A DNA stretch of 64,000 nt, taken from NCBI GenBank assembly GCA_039680605.1, contig JBDKTA010000067.1, positions 1 through 64,000 of the forward strand. Direction: 5' to 3'. Shown here piece after piece: positions 39,596 through 48,809 of the stretch. Origin of the DNA: Planctomycetaceae bacterium. GTDB taxonomy: Bacteria; Planctomycetota; Phycisphaerae; SM23-33. Position 1 is the first letter of the stretch, and every line of letters begins with the position of its first letter. Below the pieces are notes generated by a model. That model was not told where the DNA came from. It searched no databases and saw only the letters and a program-made list of their open reading frames with translations. A program made the translations under genes and the position numbers.

Positions 39596-41652
39596 CCCGA
39601 TATCTCCTCAGAGCGCCGCAACCGCTTCCATGCCAGCCAAACCACCAGAGCCGCCCCCGTCAGGCAAGTCGCCCAGGCGAAAACATCGCCGAAACGACTG
39701 TACACGCTCACGCGATTGTCTACAAGAATTTCCCCCCCACGCTGCGCGACTTTTTCGCCTGCATTGCCCGGGCCGAACACCATCGTCCCACAGACCATCG
39801 TCTTCCTGCCGTCCGCGGACACCTCCCCCAACAGCCGCCCGTTGGAATCGATGGCGGCGCTGATGCCCGTATTGACCGCCCGCACCACCGGAACGCGGTT
39901 TTCCACCGCACGGAAGAAATAGTGCGCCAGGTGCTGGGCCTGCTCGGTGCTGGCATGCATCCCAATCGTGCGCGAAAGTTCGTCGCCCGCGGCCGGCGGC
40001 TCGGCCGGCTCCGAAACCCGCGCCGTCAGCGACTGCCCCTGGCGGGAAACCACCGTGGCCAATGCCACGTACTTCTGCCCGCGATGGACCTGCAGCAGCG
40101 TCCCGATCTTGACGTCCTCTGTGCCTTCGAGAACCGCCGTCACCAGCGCCCCCTGCGCCTCAGTGATGTGTCCACTGAGCCGGCCGGAGAACCGCTGGTA
40201 AACGAACCAGCCGTCGTTGGAGAGATTGGCCATTACCAGATTGGGAATCTTGCGCCCCTGCGGCATGACCATCTTGCGGCACACGTCGGGGATCGTCCCC
40301 TCGAAGCAGATCGGACTGACGATGTTCCACCTCTTGTCCCCCCGTTGCAGGGTGAAGACTCGCAGCGTCTGGCCGGGGTCGATTTGCGACATCGAACCGG
40401 GTACGAACGCCTTCAACTGGCGGTGCAGCCACGGCCACGAATCGGCGAAGGGAACCGCCTCGCCGAAAGGCACGAGGTGCATTTTTTCGTACTGCTGGCT
40501 GGGCAGCGGGGAGCGATCGAACCATAAGGCGCTGTTATGCACGAGCGGCGCCTCGCCGGCGTCGGCGGGGTTTTCGAACACCGTTGTGCCGCCGGCCAGG
40601 ATGGGACAGCCCAGGCGGGCGGAGGCTTCAGCGATGGCGCGGCCGTCGCGCCCGAGGCGATCGATCTCCGCGGCAAAGAACGCCGCCCGCTCGGGGCGGT
40701 TCAGGGAAGTCCACTCCGCCTGGCGATGCCGCGCCAGGTCGAGATAGCCGTCGTTCAATCCCATCGGCAACATCGTCTCGGGCCAGATCACCAGGTCGCA
40801 CCGGGCCGACTCGAGTTCCCGCGAACGATTAAGGTGCTGCTCGAAGATGCGATCGGCGCCGGGGCCTCGCATTTCCAGGGCGATCGGGACAGCCTCCTGG
40901 ACCACCCCGACGACAGGCCCGGCGGAGGTGGTCGCCTGGTTCAGCCGCCACGTTCCGTACCCCAGCAGCAGCGCCAGGGCCGCCAATGAGACGACCGCTC
41001 CTGTGAGGATCGAACGGCGGACGGCGCCCCCGCCGGCGTCCTTTCGCACAAACAGCGGCGAGTTGAGCAGATCCAGCAACGCCCCGTTCACCATGGCCAC
41101 GAAGAACGTCAGCCCGTACTGGCCGGTGATGTCGGCAATCTGGATAAGCCTGACCTGGCGGTACTGCGTCTGGCCCATCAGGAACCAGGGAAACTCGATC
41201 ACGTTGGCCCGCACATATTCCAGGGCCGTCCACACCACCGGAAGAACAATCCACATGGCCAATCCGCGCCGCATCGCCGCCCGCAGCAGCAGCGCCGCGG
41301 CCAGCCAGTACAGCGACAGATACGCCGTGCCGGCCAGGTAGCCCTCCAGCGTGATCCACGAAATCCAGTGCATGTTGACCAGCCAGAACAGCAGGCCCGC
41401 CAGCGTCGCACAGAGCAATTGCCATCGCCCCATCCGCCCCGGAACGATCGCCATCAACCACGGGACCATGGCCACATATGCGACGTACCAGGCGTCCAGC
41501 GGCGGCTGCGACAACACCATTAGCGCCGGGGTGAGAAATGCCAGCGCCGCGATGCTCAGGCGCCGCCGCAGTCTCAAACGCGGCTGGAAAATCTCCGGCG
41601 GCGCAGCGATGGCGCTGCCCGCCGCTTTGGTCCTGTTTCGATGAAGCACCAT
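39592..41652 (-). CDS. lnt: Apolipoprotein N-acyltransferase with an extra insert
   Basis: 686 aa from ATG 41652. Eight or so transmembrane helices at residues 33-235, then the nitrilase domain with catalytic Glu292 (IWPETMLP), Lys390 (YEKMHLVPFGE) and Cys449 (CFEGTIPDV). It transfers the third acyl chain to lipoproteins on the periplasmic side. Bacterial Lnt is usually about 510 residues; the surplus is an N-terminal basic stretch plus about 88 residues inserted between NLSNDGWF (476-483) and AQHLAHYFFRAVENRVPVVRAVNTG (from 572). The many lipoproteins in the window are its expected substrates. Shares a 4-base overlap with the HEAT lipoprotein. Confidence 0.9.
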   Translation of the reverse strand: MVLHRNRTKAAGSAIAAPPEIFQPRLRLRRRLSIAALAFLTPALMVLSQPPLDAWYVAYVAMVPWLMAIVPGRMGRWQLLCATLAGLLFWLVNMHWISWITLEGYLAGTAYLSLYWLAAALLLRAAMRRGLAMWIVLPVVWTALEYVRANVIEFPWFLMGQTQYRQVRLIQIADITGQYGLTFFVAMVNGALLDLLNSPLFVRKDAGGGAVRRSILTGAVVSLAALALLLGYGTWRLNQATTSAGPVVGVVQEAVPIALEMRGPGADRIFEQHLNRSRELESARCDLVIWPETMLPMGLNDGYLDLARHRQAEWTSLNRPERAAFFAAEIDRLGRDGRAIAEASARLGCPILAGGTTVFENPADAGEAPLVHNSALWFDRSPLPSQQYEKMHLVPFGEAVPFADSWPWLHRQLKAFVPGSMSQIDPGQTLRVFTLQRGDKRWNIVSPICFEGTIPDVCRKMVMPQGRKIPNLVMANLSNDGWFVYQRFSGRLSGHITEAQGALVTAVLEGTEDVKIGTLLQVHRGQKYVALATVVSRQGQSLTARVSEPAEPPAAGDELSRTIGMHASTEQAQHLAHYFFRAVENRVPVVRAVNTGISAAIDSNGRLLGEVSADGRKTMVCGTMVFGPGNAGEKVAQRGGEILVDNRVSVYSRFGDVFAWATCLTGAALVVWLAWKRLRRSEEISG

Positions 41653-41740
41653 CAGTCTGTGAATGTCCTGTGACGTATCATTATTACGCAGCGGTTCCGG
41701 CACGGCCCGCCCTTTACATCGGAACCTCTCGCCGAGTACC

Positions 41741-42586
41741 ATGAGCCCGATGATTGACGCTGACGTACATCCCCTCAAACCGCGCCCGCTGCTGCGGTCG
41801 TCGCTGGTGCTGCTGGCGGTGCTGGCGGCGGTGGTCGCCGCGGCGTGGGCCGTCGTCGCCGTTCGCGCCGGCGCCACGCGCCGCGGAATAGAAATCGTAC
41901 GACGCCTGCAGGAGCAAGGACTACCTCAATTGCTCGGCTCGCAGCCGCAGGTGCGGGCTTACCGGGTCACCGAGCCCCAGTCCGCTCGCGGATGGCGGCT
42001 CATTCGAGTCGAACCGGCCCCAAAGGGGTATGCCGGACTGGCCGCCGAAAAGCTGCAGGACGGCAAGCGGGCCTATCAGGCTGAAGAACGTTGGCGGGCT
42101 ACCGACAACCTCAGCCGCGTCGAGTACGAAGCGACCGACGACATGGCGACTCGTCGCGGCGTCTCCATCCTCCTGACCGCCCAAAGCGTCACGAACCGGA
42201 CAGTGACGGTGATCATGGCCCAGGGCAGCGAAGGCATTTCCGGCAAGGGCCCGGCCCCGGACAACTATGTGCCCGAGGGCATGCTGCCGCTGGCGATTCG
42301 CCTGGCCGCCGAGGGGGGCGAGCCCGCCAACATCACGATGATCCTCAACAACGAAGCGCTTCGCCCCACGGCCAGGGGCGTCTACGAACCCAACTTCACC
42401 CCCGCCCAGATCCGTCCTCGCTCTGGGGGGCAGGTGGAGATCAAGATCGCCGGCAGCACTCAGACCTACACGCTTAACGACAGCGGGCAGATCATCCACA
42501 TCCGTCATGATAGCGGCTTGGAGTATTCCGCCGTGCCCGTCGAGGAACTGCGCAAGAACTTCGACATTTCACAGTTCCTGAGGTGA
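41741..42586 (+). CDS. Single-pass membrane protein with exported domain, unknown function
   Basis: 281 aa from ATG 41741. One membrane helix (LLRSSLVLLAVLAAVVAAAWAVVAVRA) near residues 17-43, then an exported region with alternating strands (VRAYRVTEPQSARGWRLIRVE, NLSRVEYEATDDMATRRGVSILLTAQSVTNRTVTVIM). No recognised domain. Divergent from lnt, convergent with the PEGA lipoprotein. Confidence 0.55.
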   Translation: MSPMIDADVHPLKPRPLLRSSLVLLAVLAAVVAAAWAVVAVRAGATRRGIEIVRRLQEQGLPQLLGSQPQVRAYRVTEPQSARGWRLIRVEPAPKGYAGLAAEKLQDGKRAYQAEERWRATDNLSRVEYEATDDMATRRGVSILLTAQSVTNRTVTVIMAQGSEGISGKGPAPDNYVPEGMLPLAIRLAAEGGEPANITMILNNEALRPTARGVYEPNFTPAQIRPRSGGQVEIKIAGSTQTYTLNDSGQIIHIRHDSGLEYSAVPVEELRKNFDISQFLR

Positions 42587-42612
42587 GTCGCGTTCGGCCC
42601 GGATTCTGCGAT

Positions 42613-43017
42613 TCAATGCTTTTCGGGTTCCAGCACGCGTTTTTCCATGATGACGGCCCGCTGGATGAGTTCTTCGTCGCTGGGGCTTTCGGCCTTGACG
42701 AGGATCTGGTGAAAGTACCGGAAGTCATGATACGTCCATGGCGCCAGTTCGCTCATCAGGTCGATGGGCGGAACTTCATACCAAGGCATGTTGATCTGGG
42801 CGTGCGTGCGGACCGTCTTGTAGTCCTTGAGCTTATAGAGAATCTCGTAATCGCCATACCACGTGAACGGGATGGTCACCGGCGTGCGGCCGACTTCTTT
42901 TTCGGAGACAATCACGATCGCCCCCGGCGGGTCGGAGGTGAAGGTGATCTGCCGTTCGACGCATCCGGCAGTCAAGGCCGCCGCGACGATCATCAGTACC
43001 ATCGTGTGTCTGAGCAT
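42613..43017 (-). CDS. PEGA-domain lipoprotein
   Basis: 134 aa from ATG 43017, signal peptide with lipobox (LTAGC). The PEGA pattern is clear: ITFTSDPPGAIVIVSEKEVGRTPVTIPFTWYGDYEILYKLKDYKTV. PEGA domains are small beta-sandwich surface modules. The C-terminal 50 residues are helical. Convergent with the gene at 41741. Confidence 0.8.
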   Translation of the reverse strand: MLRHTMVLMIVAAALTAGCVERQITFTSDPPGAIVIVSEKEVGRTPVTIPFTWYGDYEILYKLKDYKTVRTHAQINMPWYEVPPIDLMSELAPWTYHDFRYFHQILVKAESPSDEELIQRAVIMEKRVLEPEKH

Positions 43018-43100
43018 GGTCGTCATTGTCGCCGACCGCCCCCCGCCAGACAAGCGCAATCGTGCCCGGCGGCCGGACCGGGCGGGACAACGGCCACCCG

Positions 43101-43129
43101 TTGCTTACGGACGGGGCAGGCATTACAGT
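43101..43129 (+). promoter_or_regulatory. Promoter of the GH28-like gene
   Basis: TTGCTT (43101-43106), 17-base spacer, TACAGT (43124-43129); start codon 14 bases after the -10 box. Confidence 0.45.
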
Positions 43130-43143
43130 GAGGCATAATTAAG

Positions 43144-44637
43144 ATGAAAACAGTAATAGCGTATAGTGCGCCTGAAGGGGCGAAGGTGGTCGACGACTGC
43201 GGACCGGTGAAGCGGAATATTCACAGGATTTCCGGCGCCGCCGTCGATCTCTCTGACGATTATTCCGTGTCCGTCAACGGCAGGGAATTGCCCGTCTATC
43301 GCTGTTTTACCCACGGGTACGCCAACGAAGAGTACTTCTCCCATATCCCCTCCTTCGGCGGGCCGTATTCGTTTGCCTACTTTGACTTCGAAGGCACGGC
43401 TCGCGTCACTGTGACATCGCACAAGCGGCCGCTGGATAATCTCAAGATACAGCCGCTTTCGAAGAATCTCGCGGCCGACATCGACGGGCAGTCCGTGAGC
43501 TTTGAGCTGACCGCCCCGCCGATCCACATCTCGATCGAGCCGGACGGGCGCAGCGGTCCGCTGCTGCTGTTTGCCAACCCGCTTGAAGAATCGCCGCCCG
43601 CCCCCCAGACGCCGGGGGTGAGATATTTCGGCCCGGGTGTGCATGAGGCGGGGATCATCGAGTTGTCGGATAACCAGACGCTCTACATCGCCGGAGGGGC
43701 GGTGGTCAAGGGGGGCATCGAGGCTCGCGGCACGAATATCCGCATCATGGGCAGAGGGATACTGGACGGCTTCGACAGGCCCCGCGACTACCACGGCTCT
43801 GAGAACGGTTTTGTGAGGCTGGAGGACTGCGATAACGTCCTGATAGAAGGCATCATACTCAAGGACGGTTGGGCCTGGAATCTGAACCTGTGCGGGTGCG
43901 ACAATGTGAGGATCAGAAACCTGAAGATCGTGGCCGCGCGGTGCGAGAACGACGACGGCATCGACATCTGCAATTGCAGGGGCGTGAGGATCGAGGACTG
44001 TTTCATTCGCACCGAAGACGATTGCATCGCGCCGAAAGGTTTCGGATATCGCGGCAGCCAGGAAGTGTCGGATATCGAGGTTGTGCGATGCGTGCTCTGG
44101 TCTGACAAGGCGCACATCTGGCGCATCGGGTGCGAGTGCCGCGCCGCGGTCATGCGCGATATGCGTTTCCGGGACATTGACGTCGTCCACTACAGCAACA
44201 ACTGGTGGATCGACGGCGGAATCCCCGAGCGGATCGAGCCCAAGCCGGTGTGGGATGAGATCCCCGAGTACATGCTCGACCTTCCGACGTGCATCTCCAT
44301 TCAGCCCGGCGAAGACATGCTGATGGAGAACCTCCGCTTCGAAGACATCCGGATCAACCACGAGGGGCAGAAGTGGTTCATGGAGATATTCCCAAAACCG
44401 ACGCTATGGTCTCAGCGGCGCTGCGGCGGAATGCTGCGAGGCTGCGTCTTCAAAGACGTCCGGATAGATGGCGAGCACTCGCGCGCTGAGGCAGGGATAC
44501 GAATCTGCGGCCTGGACGAGTCGCACGATGTGCGTGACGTCGTCTTCGACAACGTAACGCGCGACGGCCGGCGCTTGTCTGAAGAGTCGCCGGGTTTGCA
44601 GATGAGAGGCCACATCAGCAACATCACGTTTGTGTAG
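43144..44637 (+). CDS. GH28-like polygalacturonase-fold protein
   Basis: 497 aa, no signal peptide, so probably cytoplasmic. N-terminal 150 residues form a beta domain; then a right-handed beta-helix with regular coils (VLIEGIILKDGWAWNLNLCGCDNVRIRNLKIVA). The GH28 catalytic-type motifs NDDGIDICNC and RTEDDCIAPKG are present, but the usual G-H-G and R-I-K motifs are not clear. Acts on pectin-like or other uronic or rhamnosyl oligosaccharides, inferred from fold. Its base composition is slightly lower in GC than its neighbours. Confidence 0.75.
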   Translation: MKTVIAYSAPEGAKVVDDCGPVKRNIHRISGAAVDLSDDYSVSVNGRELPVYRCFTHGYANEEYFSHIPSFGGPYSFAYFDFEGTARVTVTSHKRPLDNLKIQPLSKNLAADIDGQSVSFELTAPPIHISIEPDGRSGPLLLFANPLEESPPAPQTPGVRYFGPGVHEAGIIELSDNQTLYIAGGAVVKGGIEARGTNIRIMGRGILDGFDRPRDYHGSENGFVRLEDCDNVLIEGIILKDGWAWNLNLCGCDNVRIRNLKIVAARCENDDGIDICNCRGVRIEDCFIRTEDDCIAPKGFGYRGSQEVSDIEVVRCVLWSDKAHIWRIGCECRAAVMRDMRFRDIDVVHYSNNWWIDGGIPERIEPKPVWDEIPEYMLDLPTCISIQPGEDMLMENLRFEDIRINHEGQKWFMEIFPKPTLWSQRRCGGMLRGCVFKDVRIDGEHSRAEAGIRICGLDESHDVRDVVFDNVTRDGRRLSEESPGLQMRGHISNITFV

Positions 44638-44706
44638 CCGCGTCAACGCCCGTTGGCATGGCCAAGACTCTGGCTTTTTGCAGCGTCACAGCGCCTAATA
44701 CGGTTC

Positions 44707-45585
44707 ATGAAAACACGCATCCTTTTGGGCGCGGTTCTGATCGCGATCTTATGCGGCCTGTTCTACCTCGACTGGGCCCATCAACGGTACGTCACCACCT
44801 CCACCGAGCCTACGCGCCTGGACAAGATCCCGCAGGGCGCTGTGATGGCGGCCGTGCTCGTGCTCGTGATATTGCTGGGGCTTCGGGAAATGCGGGGGCT
44901 TTCAGCCGCGGTCGGCATTCGAACGCTGCGAAGCTCGGCGCTGGTTTCGACACTGGCGCTGGCGCTGCTGCCGCTGGCGATGAAGGAAGGCACGCTCTCA
45001 AGCACGCTGCGGGTCGAGAACCTGGTCCTGGGCGTGGCGCTGGGGTTGGTGTTTTTCGAGCAGATGATCTTTCGCGGCGTCGACGACGCCCTGCGCAGCG
45101 TGGCGGCGACGGTCCTGGCGATCCTGTATCTTGGCGTCGGGACGGCGATGATGCTGATGATCCGCCTGGATCACGGCCTCATGGCGTTTCTGCTGTTCCT
45201 GGCGGCGGTCAAGTGTACCGACATCGGGGCGTACTTCGCCGGCACGGCGGCCGGGCGGCACAAGATGGCGCCGCGGATATCTCCGGGCAAGAGCTGGGAA
45301 GGTTTGGCGGGCGGTCTGGCGGCGGCGGCGGGCGTGAGCATGCTGCTGGCGCACGTGCTGGCGATGCCCCTGACATTGCCCCAGGCGGCGGTCTTCGGCG
45401 TCATCGTGGGCCTGGCCGGACAGTTCGCCGACTTGTGCGAAAGCGCCCTCAAGCGAGCGGCGGGCGTGAAAGATTCCGGACACGTCCTGCCGCAGTTCGG
45501 AGGCGTATTAGATATGCTCGACTCACTGCTGCTGTCGGCGCCGGCGGCCTGGCTGGTGCTGCACCTGATGACCGCCCCAAAGTGA
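44707..45585 (+). CDS. cdsA: Phosphatidate cytidylyltransferase
   Basis: 292 aa from ATG 44707, multi-pass membrane protein. CTP-binding segment VKCTDIGAYFAGTAAGRHKMAPRISPGKSWEG and the C-terminal signature SALKRAAGVKDSGHVLPQFGGVLDMLDS. Relative to the usual K-R...KD...P-H-G-G-x-x-D-R-x-D, the His is Phe and the Arg is Met. It makes CDP-diacylglycerol for phospholipids. polA follows after 4 bases. Confidence 0.9.
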   Translation: MKTRILLGAVLIAILCGLFYLDWAHQRYVTTSTEPTRLDKIPQGAVMAAVLVLVILLGLREMRGLSAAVGIRTLRSSALVSTLALALLPLAMKEGTLSSTLRVENLVLGVALGLVFFEQMIFRGVDDALRSVAATVLAILYLGVGTAMMLMIRLDHGLMAFLLFLAAVKCTDIGAYFAGTAAGRHKMAPRISPGKSWEGLAGGLAAAAGVSMLLAHVLAMPLTLPQAAVFGVIVGLAGQFADLCESALKRAAGVKDSGHVLPQFGGVLDMLDSLLLSAPAAWLVLHLMTAPK

Positions 45586-45589
45586 ACGC

Positions 45590-48307
45590 ATGACCGACAC
45601 CCTGTACATCATCGACGGACATTCGCAAATCTACCGCGCGTACTATGCCCCCGGACCGACGCTCACCAGCCCCACCGGCGAGCCCACCGGCGCAGTGCAT
45701 GTCTTCTGCCAGATGCTCTTCAAGATCATTGCCGACCGCAAGCCAACGTACCTGGCGATGGCGGTCGACGGCCCGGCGGAGAGACTCCTGCGACGCGGGG
45801 TGTACGCTGACTACAAGATCACCCGCAAGCCCGCGCCAGAGGATTTCCGCCCCCAGGCCCAGCGCATCATCGAAATCGTCAGGGCCATGGGCATTCCCGT
45901 TCTGGAGGCGGTCGGACACGAGGCCGACGACATCATGGCCACCGCCGCGACCCGCTACGCCGGCGACGATCTGCAGGTGGTCCTGGTCAGCCGCGATAAA
46001 GACCTCGACCAGCTTGTCGGCCCCAACGTCATCCTCTACGAGCCGATGAAGGGCGAGACGCTCGACGCGCCGGCGATCCTGGCGACCAAAGGGTACCCGC
46101 CCGACAAGGCCGTCGAGGTCCAGGCCCTGGCCGGCGACGTCTCGGACAACATCCCCGGAGTCCCTGGCATCGGCCTCAAAACCGCCGCCAAGCTCATCGC
46201 CCAGTACGGCAGCGCCGACGAGGTGCTCAACCACGCCGACGAGCAGACGCCCGCCCTGCGACAGCGCCTGATCGACGGGCGGGCGGCGGTGGCCTTGTCG
46301 CGACAGCTCGTCGAACTGCACCGCAACGTGCCGCTTGATCTGGACCTGGCCAAGATGAAGTTCACCGGCATCGATGCGGCGGTGCGGCCGATCTTTCTGG
46401 AACTGGGTCTCAATCGCCTGATCGACCGCCTTAACGAGTTCAAGGTCGAAGGCCCCCAGCGCCTCGACGTGCAGGAGGTGGCCGCGCGGCACGACCAGAC
46501 CACGGCCGCCAACTTCACGTACGAGTGCATCGACACGCCCGAGAAGCTGTCGGCACTGGCGGCGGAGCTTGCGGCGGTGTCGCGCCTGGCGGTGGACACC
46601 GAGACCACGGGCCTGGTCCCGACCCGAAGCGACCTGGTGGGCATCTCGCTGGCGTGGAAGAGCGGCCACGGCGTTTACCTGCCGATCAAGGGCCCCTTGG
46701 GCGGACGCACGCTGGAGATTGATGCCGTGCGGGCGGCCATAGGGCCGGTGCTGGGAGACGCGAAGGTCGACAAGGTCGGGCAGAACATCAAGTTCGACAT
46801 GCTCGTGCTGGACCGTTACGGGTTCCAGATCGCCGGCAGGATCTTCGACACGATGGTGGCCGCCTGGGTGCTCAACCCGACTGCCGACACGTTCAAGCTC
46901 GACGCCCTGGCGGCCGAGATGCTCAACCATCGCTGCATCCCGATCGAAGAAGTGATCGGGCGCGGGCGCCTGCAGACCACGATGGACGCCATGCCCATCG
47001 ACATGGTGACGATCTACGCCGCCGAGGACGCCGACGTGACGCTGCGGCTGGCAGACGTGCTGGCCGAGCGCCTGAAGAAGTCCGGCATGGAGGAGTTGTT
47101 TTACGACATCGAGATGCCGCTGCTTCCGGTGCTGTTCGAGATGGAACGCACGGGCATCCGCGTCGAGCCGGGCGTCCTCAAGCAGATGGAGATGCGCCTG
47201 TCGAAGGAAGCCGACGCCCTCCGCGAGCAGATCATCGCCAAAGCGGGAATACCGTTCAACCCCGACTCGCCCAAGCAACTGGCCGACGTGCTCTTCGATC
47301 GCCTGAAAATGCCCATCCTCCGAAAGGTCAAGACCGGCCCCAGCACCGACTCGGCCGTGCTGGAGGAGTTGGCCGTGCTCCACGAAGTGCCCGCCCTGAT
47401 CCTCGAATACCGCCGCCTGACCAAGCTGCTCTCGACGTACCTGACGGCGCTGGCCGAGTGCATCCACCCCGCCAGCGGGCGCGTGCATACGAGCTTCAGC
47501 CAGACCGGCACGGTCACGGGGCGACTCTCCAGCCGCGACCCGAACCTGCAGAACATTCCCATCCGCAGCGAACAGGGCCGGCAGATCCGCGGGGCGTTCA
47601 TGGCCGACGAGGGCAACGTGCTGCTTTCGGCAGACTATTCGCAGGTCGAGCTGCGAGTGCTGGCGCATCTGTGCGAAGACCCGACGATGATCGCCGCGTT
47701 CAATGCCGGGGCCGACATCCACACGATCGTGGCCGCCGAGGTCTTCGCCGTGCCGCTCGAGCAGGTCACGCCCCAGCAGCGCTCGCGTGCCAAGACGGTC
47801 AACTTCGGCATCATCTACGGGCAGACCGCTTTTGGCCTGGCGGTGACGCTGCGCATCCCGCGCGACGAGGCGGGCGACTTCATCAAACGCTACCGCAGCC
47901 GCTTCCCGCGCATCGACCAGTTCCTCGCCGCCTGCGTGCAGGCCGCCAAGGACAACGGATACGTCGAGACGATCTTCGGCCGCCGAAGGGCAATCCTGGA
48001 TATCGATTCCCGCAACCCGCAGCGCCGCGCGCTGGCTGAACGCCTGGCGATCAACTCGGTGGTCCAAGGCTCGGCGGCGGACTTGATCAAGCGGGCGATG
48101 GTGAACATCCACGCCCGCATCCGCAACGAGAACCGCCCCAGCAAGATGCTGCTGCAGATCCACGACGAACTGCTGTTCGAGATGCCCGCCGAGGCGGTGG
48201 AATCGGAAAAGCTGATGATCGTGCGCGAGATGGAAGGCGCCGTCGCGCTGCGCGTCCCGGTTCGAGTGGACGTCGGCGTCGGTCGCAACTGGATGGAGGC
48301 GAAGTGA
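45590..48307 (+). CDS. polA: DNA polymerase I
   Basis: 905 aa. 5' nuclease domain (IIDGHSQIYRAYYA, GHEADDIMATAA, SRDKDLDQLV, GIGLKTAAKLIAQYG); proofreading exonuclease with all three motifs (AVDTETTGL, GQNIKFDMLVL, YAAEDADV), so 3'-5' activity is likely retained; polymerase motifs A (SADYSQVELRVLAHL), B (RAKTVNFGIIYGQTAFGLA) and C (QIHDELLFE). Gap filling and repair. Probably co-transcribed with cdsA. Confidence 0.97.
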   Translation: MTDTLYIIDGHSQIYRAYYAPGPTLTSPTGEPTGAVHVFCQMLFKIIADRKPTYLAMAVDGPAERLLRRGVYADYKITRKPAPEDFRPQAQRIIEIVRAMGIPVLEAVGHEADDIMATAATRYAGDDLQVVLVSRDKDLDQLVGPNVILYEPMKGETLDAPAILATKGYPPDKAVEVQALAGDVSDNIPGVPGIGLKTAAKLIAQYGSADEVLNHADEQTPALRQRLIDGRAAVALSRQLVELHRNVPLDLDLAKMKFTGIDAAVRPIFLELGLNRLIDRLNEFKVEGPQRLDVQEVAARHDQTTAANFTYECIDTPEKLSALAAELAAVSRLAVDTETTGLVPTRSDLVGISLAWKSGHGVYLPIKGPLGGRTLEIDAVRAAIGPVLGDAKVDKVGQNIKFDMLVLDRYGFQIAGRIFDTMVAAWVLNPTADTFKLDALAAEMLNHRCIPIEEVIGRGRLQTTMDAMPIDMVTIYAAEDADVTLRLADVLAERLKKSGMEELFYDIEMPLLPVLFEMERTGIRVEPGVLKQMEMRLSKEADALREQIIAKAGIPFNPDSPKQLADVLFDRLKMPILRKVKTGPSTDSAVLEELAVLHEVPALILEYRRLTKLLSTYLTALAECIHPASGRVHTSFSQTGTVTGRLSSRDPNLQNIPIRSEQGRQIRGAFMADEGNVLLSADYSQVELRVLAHLCEDPTMIAAFNAGADIHTIVAAEVFAVPLEQVTPQQRSRAKTVNFGIIYGQTAFGLAVTLRIPRDEAGDFIKRYRSRFPRIDQFLAACVQAAKDNGYVETIFGRRRAILDIDSRNPQRRALAERLAINSVVQGSAADLIKRAMVNIHARIRNENRPSKMLLQIHDELLFEMPAEAVESEKLMIVREMEGAVALRVPVRVDVGVGRNWMEAK

Positions 48308-48374
48308 CAACGCAGTTGCTATCTGAAAACGCCTTGTCACTGCCTTCTATAGTGGCAATAATGAAGGTGGAGAA

Positions 48375-48596
48375 ATGATGATGGCAAAGCATTATACAGT
48401 CAGTGACGGAAAGCTGGTACTGGATCTGGAAGAAGCGTCCGAAGGCGGTTACATCGTCACGTCCCCTATGGACGCGGAGCTTATTACCGAGGCGGAGACG
48501 GTCGCTGAAGCCTTTGTCAACGCGCGTGACGCCATCAAAGCTTTGAACAAGTCGCGGGCGAAGCTTCTCAAGCAAGTGGAATTAGCTGCCAAATAG
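48375..48596 (+). CDS. hicB: HicB-like antitoxin
   Basis: 73 aa. Short HicB-type fold (YTVSDGKLVLDLEEASEGGYIVTSPMDAELITEAETVAEAFVNARDAIKAL). The gene precedes hicA by 12 bases, so the order is antitoxin-toxin, reverse of the E. coli locus. ATG 48375, 48378 and 48381 are in frame; GGTGGAGAA precedes. It lacks a DNA-binding C-terminal domain. Confidence 0.75.
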   Translation: MMMAKHYTVSDGKLVLDLEEASEGGYIVTSPMDAELITEAETVAEAFVNARDAIKALNKSRAKLLKQVELAAK

Positions 48597-48608
48597 GGCT
48601 GGCAACCC

Positions 48609-48803
48609 ATGAAGCGACGCCAACTCGAAAAGCATCTCCGCGATCATGGATGCGTCCTGCATCATCATGGCGGAAATCATGACATCTGGATCAATCTGAA
48701 ATCACTCTCTCGCTCGCCGGTTCCTCGCCATCCCACGCTCAAGAAAGGAACCGCTAAAGGAATCTGCCGCATGCTCGGCGTGCCGGTTCCTGCAGGTTGC
48801 TAA
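48609..48803 (+). CDS. hicA: HicA-like mRNA interferase toxin
   Basis: 64 aa with the HicA dsRBD-like fold: KRRQLEKHLRDHGCVLHHHGGNHDIWIN, catalytic His in GGNHDIW, then PVPRHPTLKKGTAKGICRMLGV. HicA cleaves mRNA unless bound by HicB. Intact length for the family. Convergent with the topoisomerase gene, 6 bases between stops. Confidence 0.85.
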   Translation: MKRRQLEKHLRDHGCVLHHHGGNHDIWINLKSLSRSPVPRHPTLKKGTAKGICRMLGVPVPAGC

Positions 48804-48809
48804 TGCGAC

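Noticed and set aside
45449-48340. Long open frame antisense to polA (963 codons)
   Set aside because: It mirrors a fully conserved polA frame; high-GC codon bias keeps the antisense frame open. The translation has no family features. The same holds for long antisense frames at 2640-4307, 10991-13168, 20240-21574, 25387-27114, 30674-33322 and 52282-54330.
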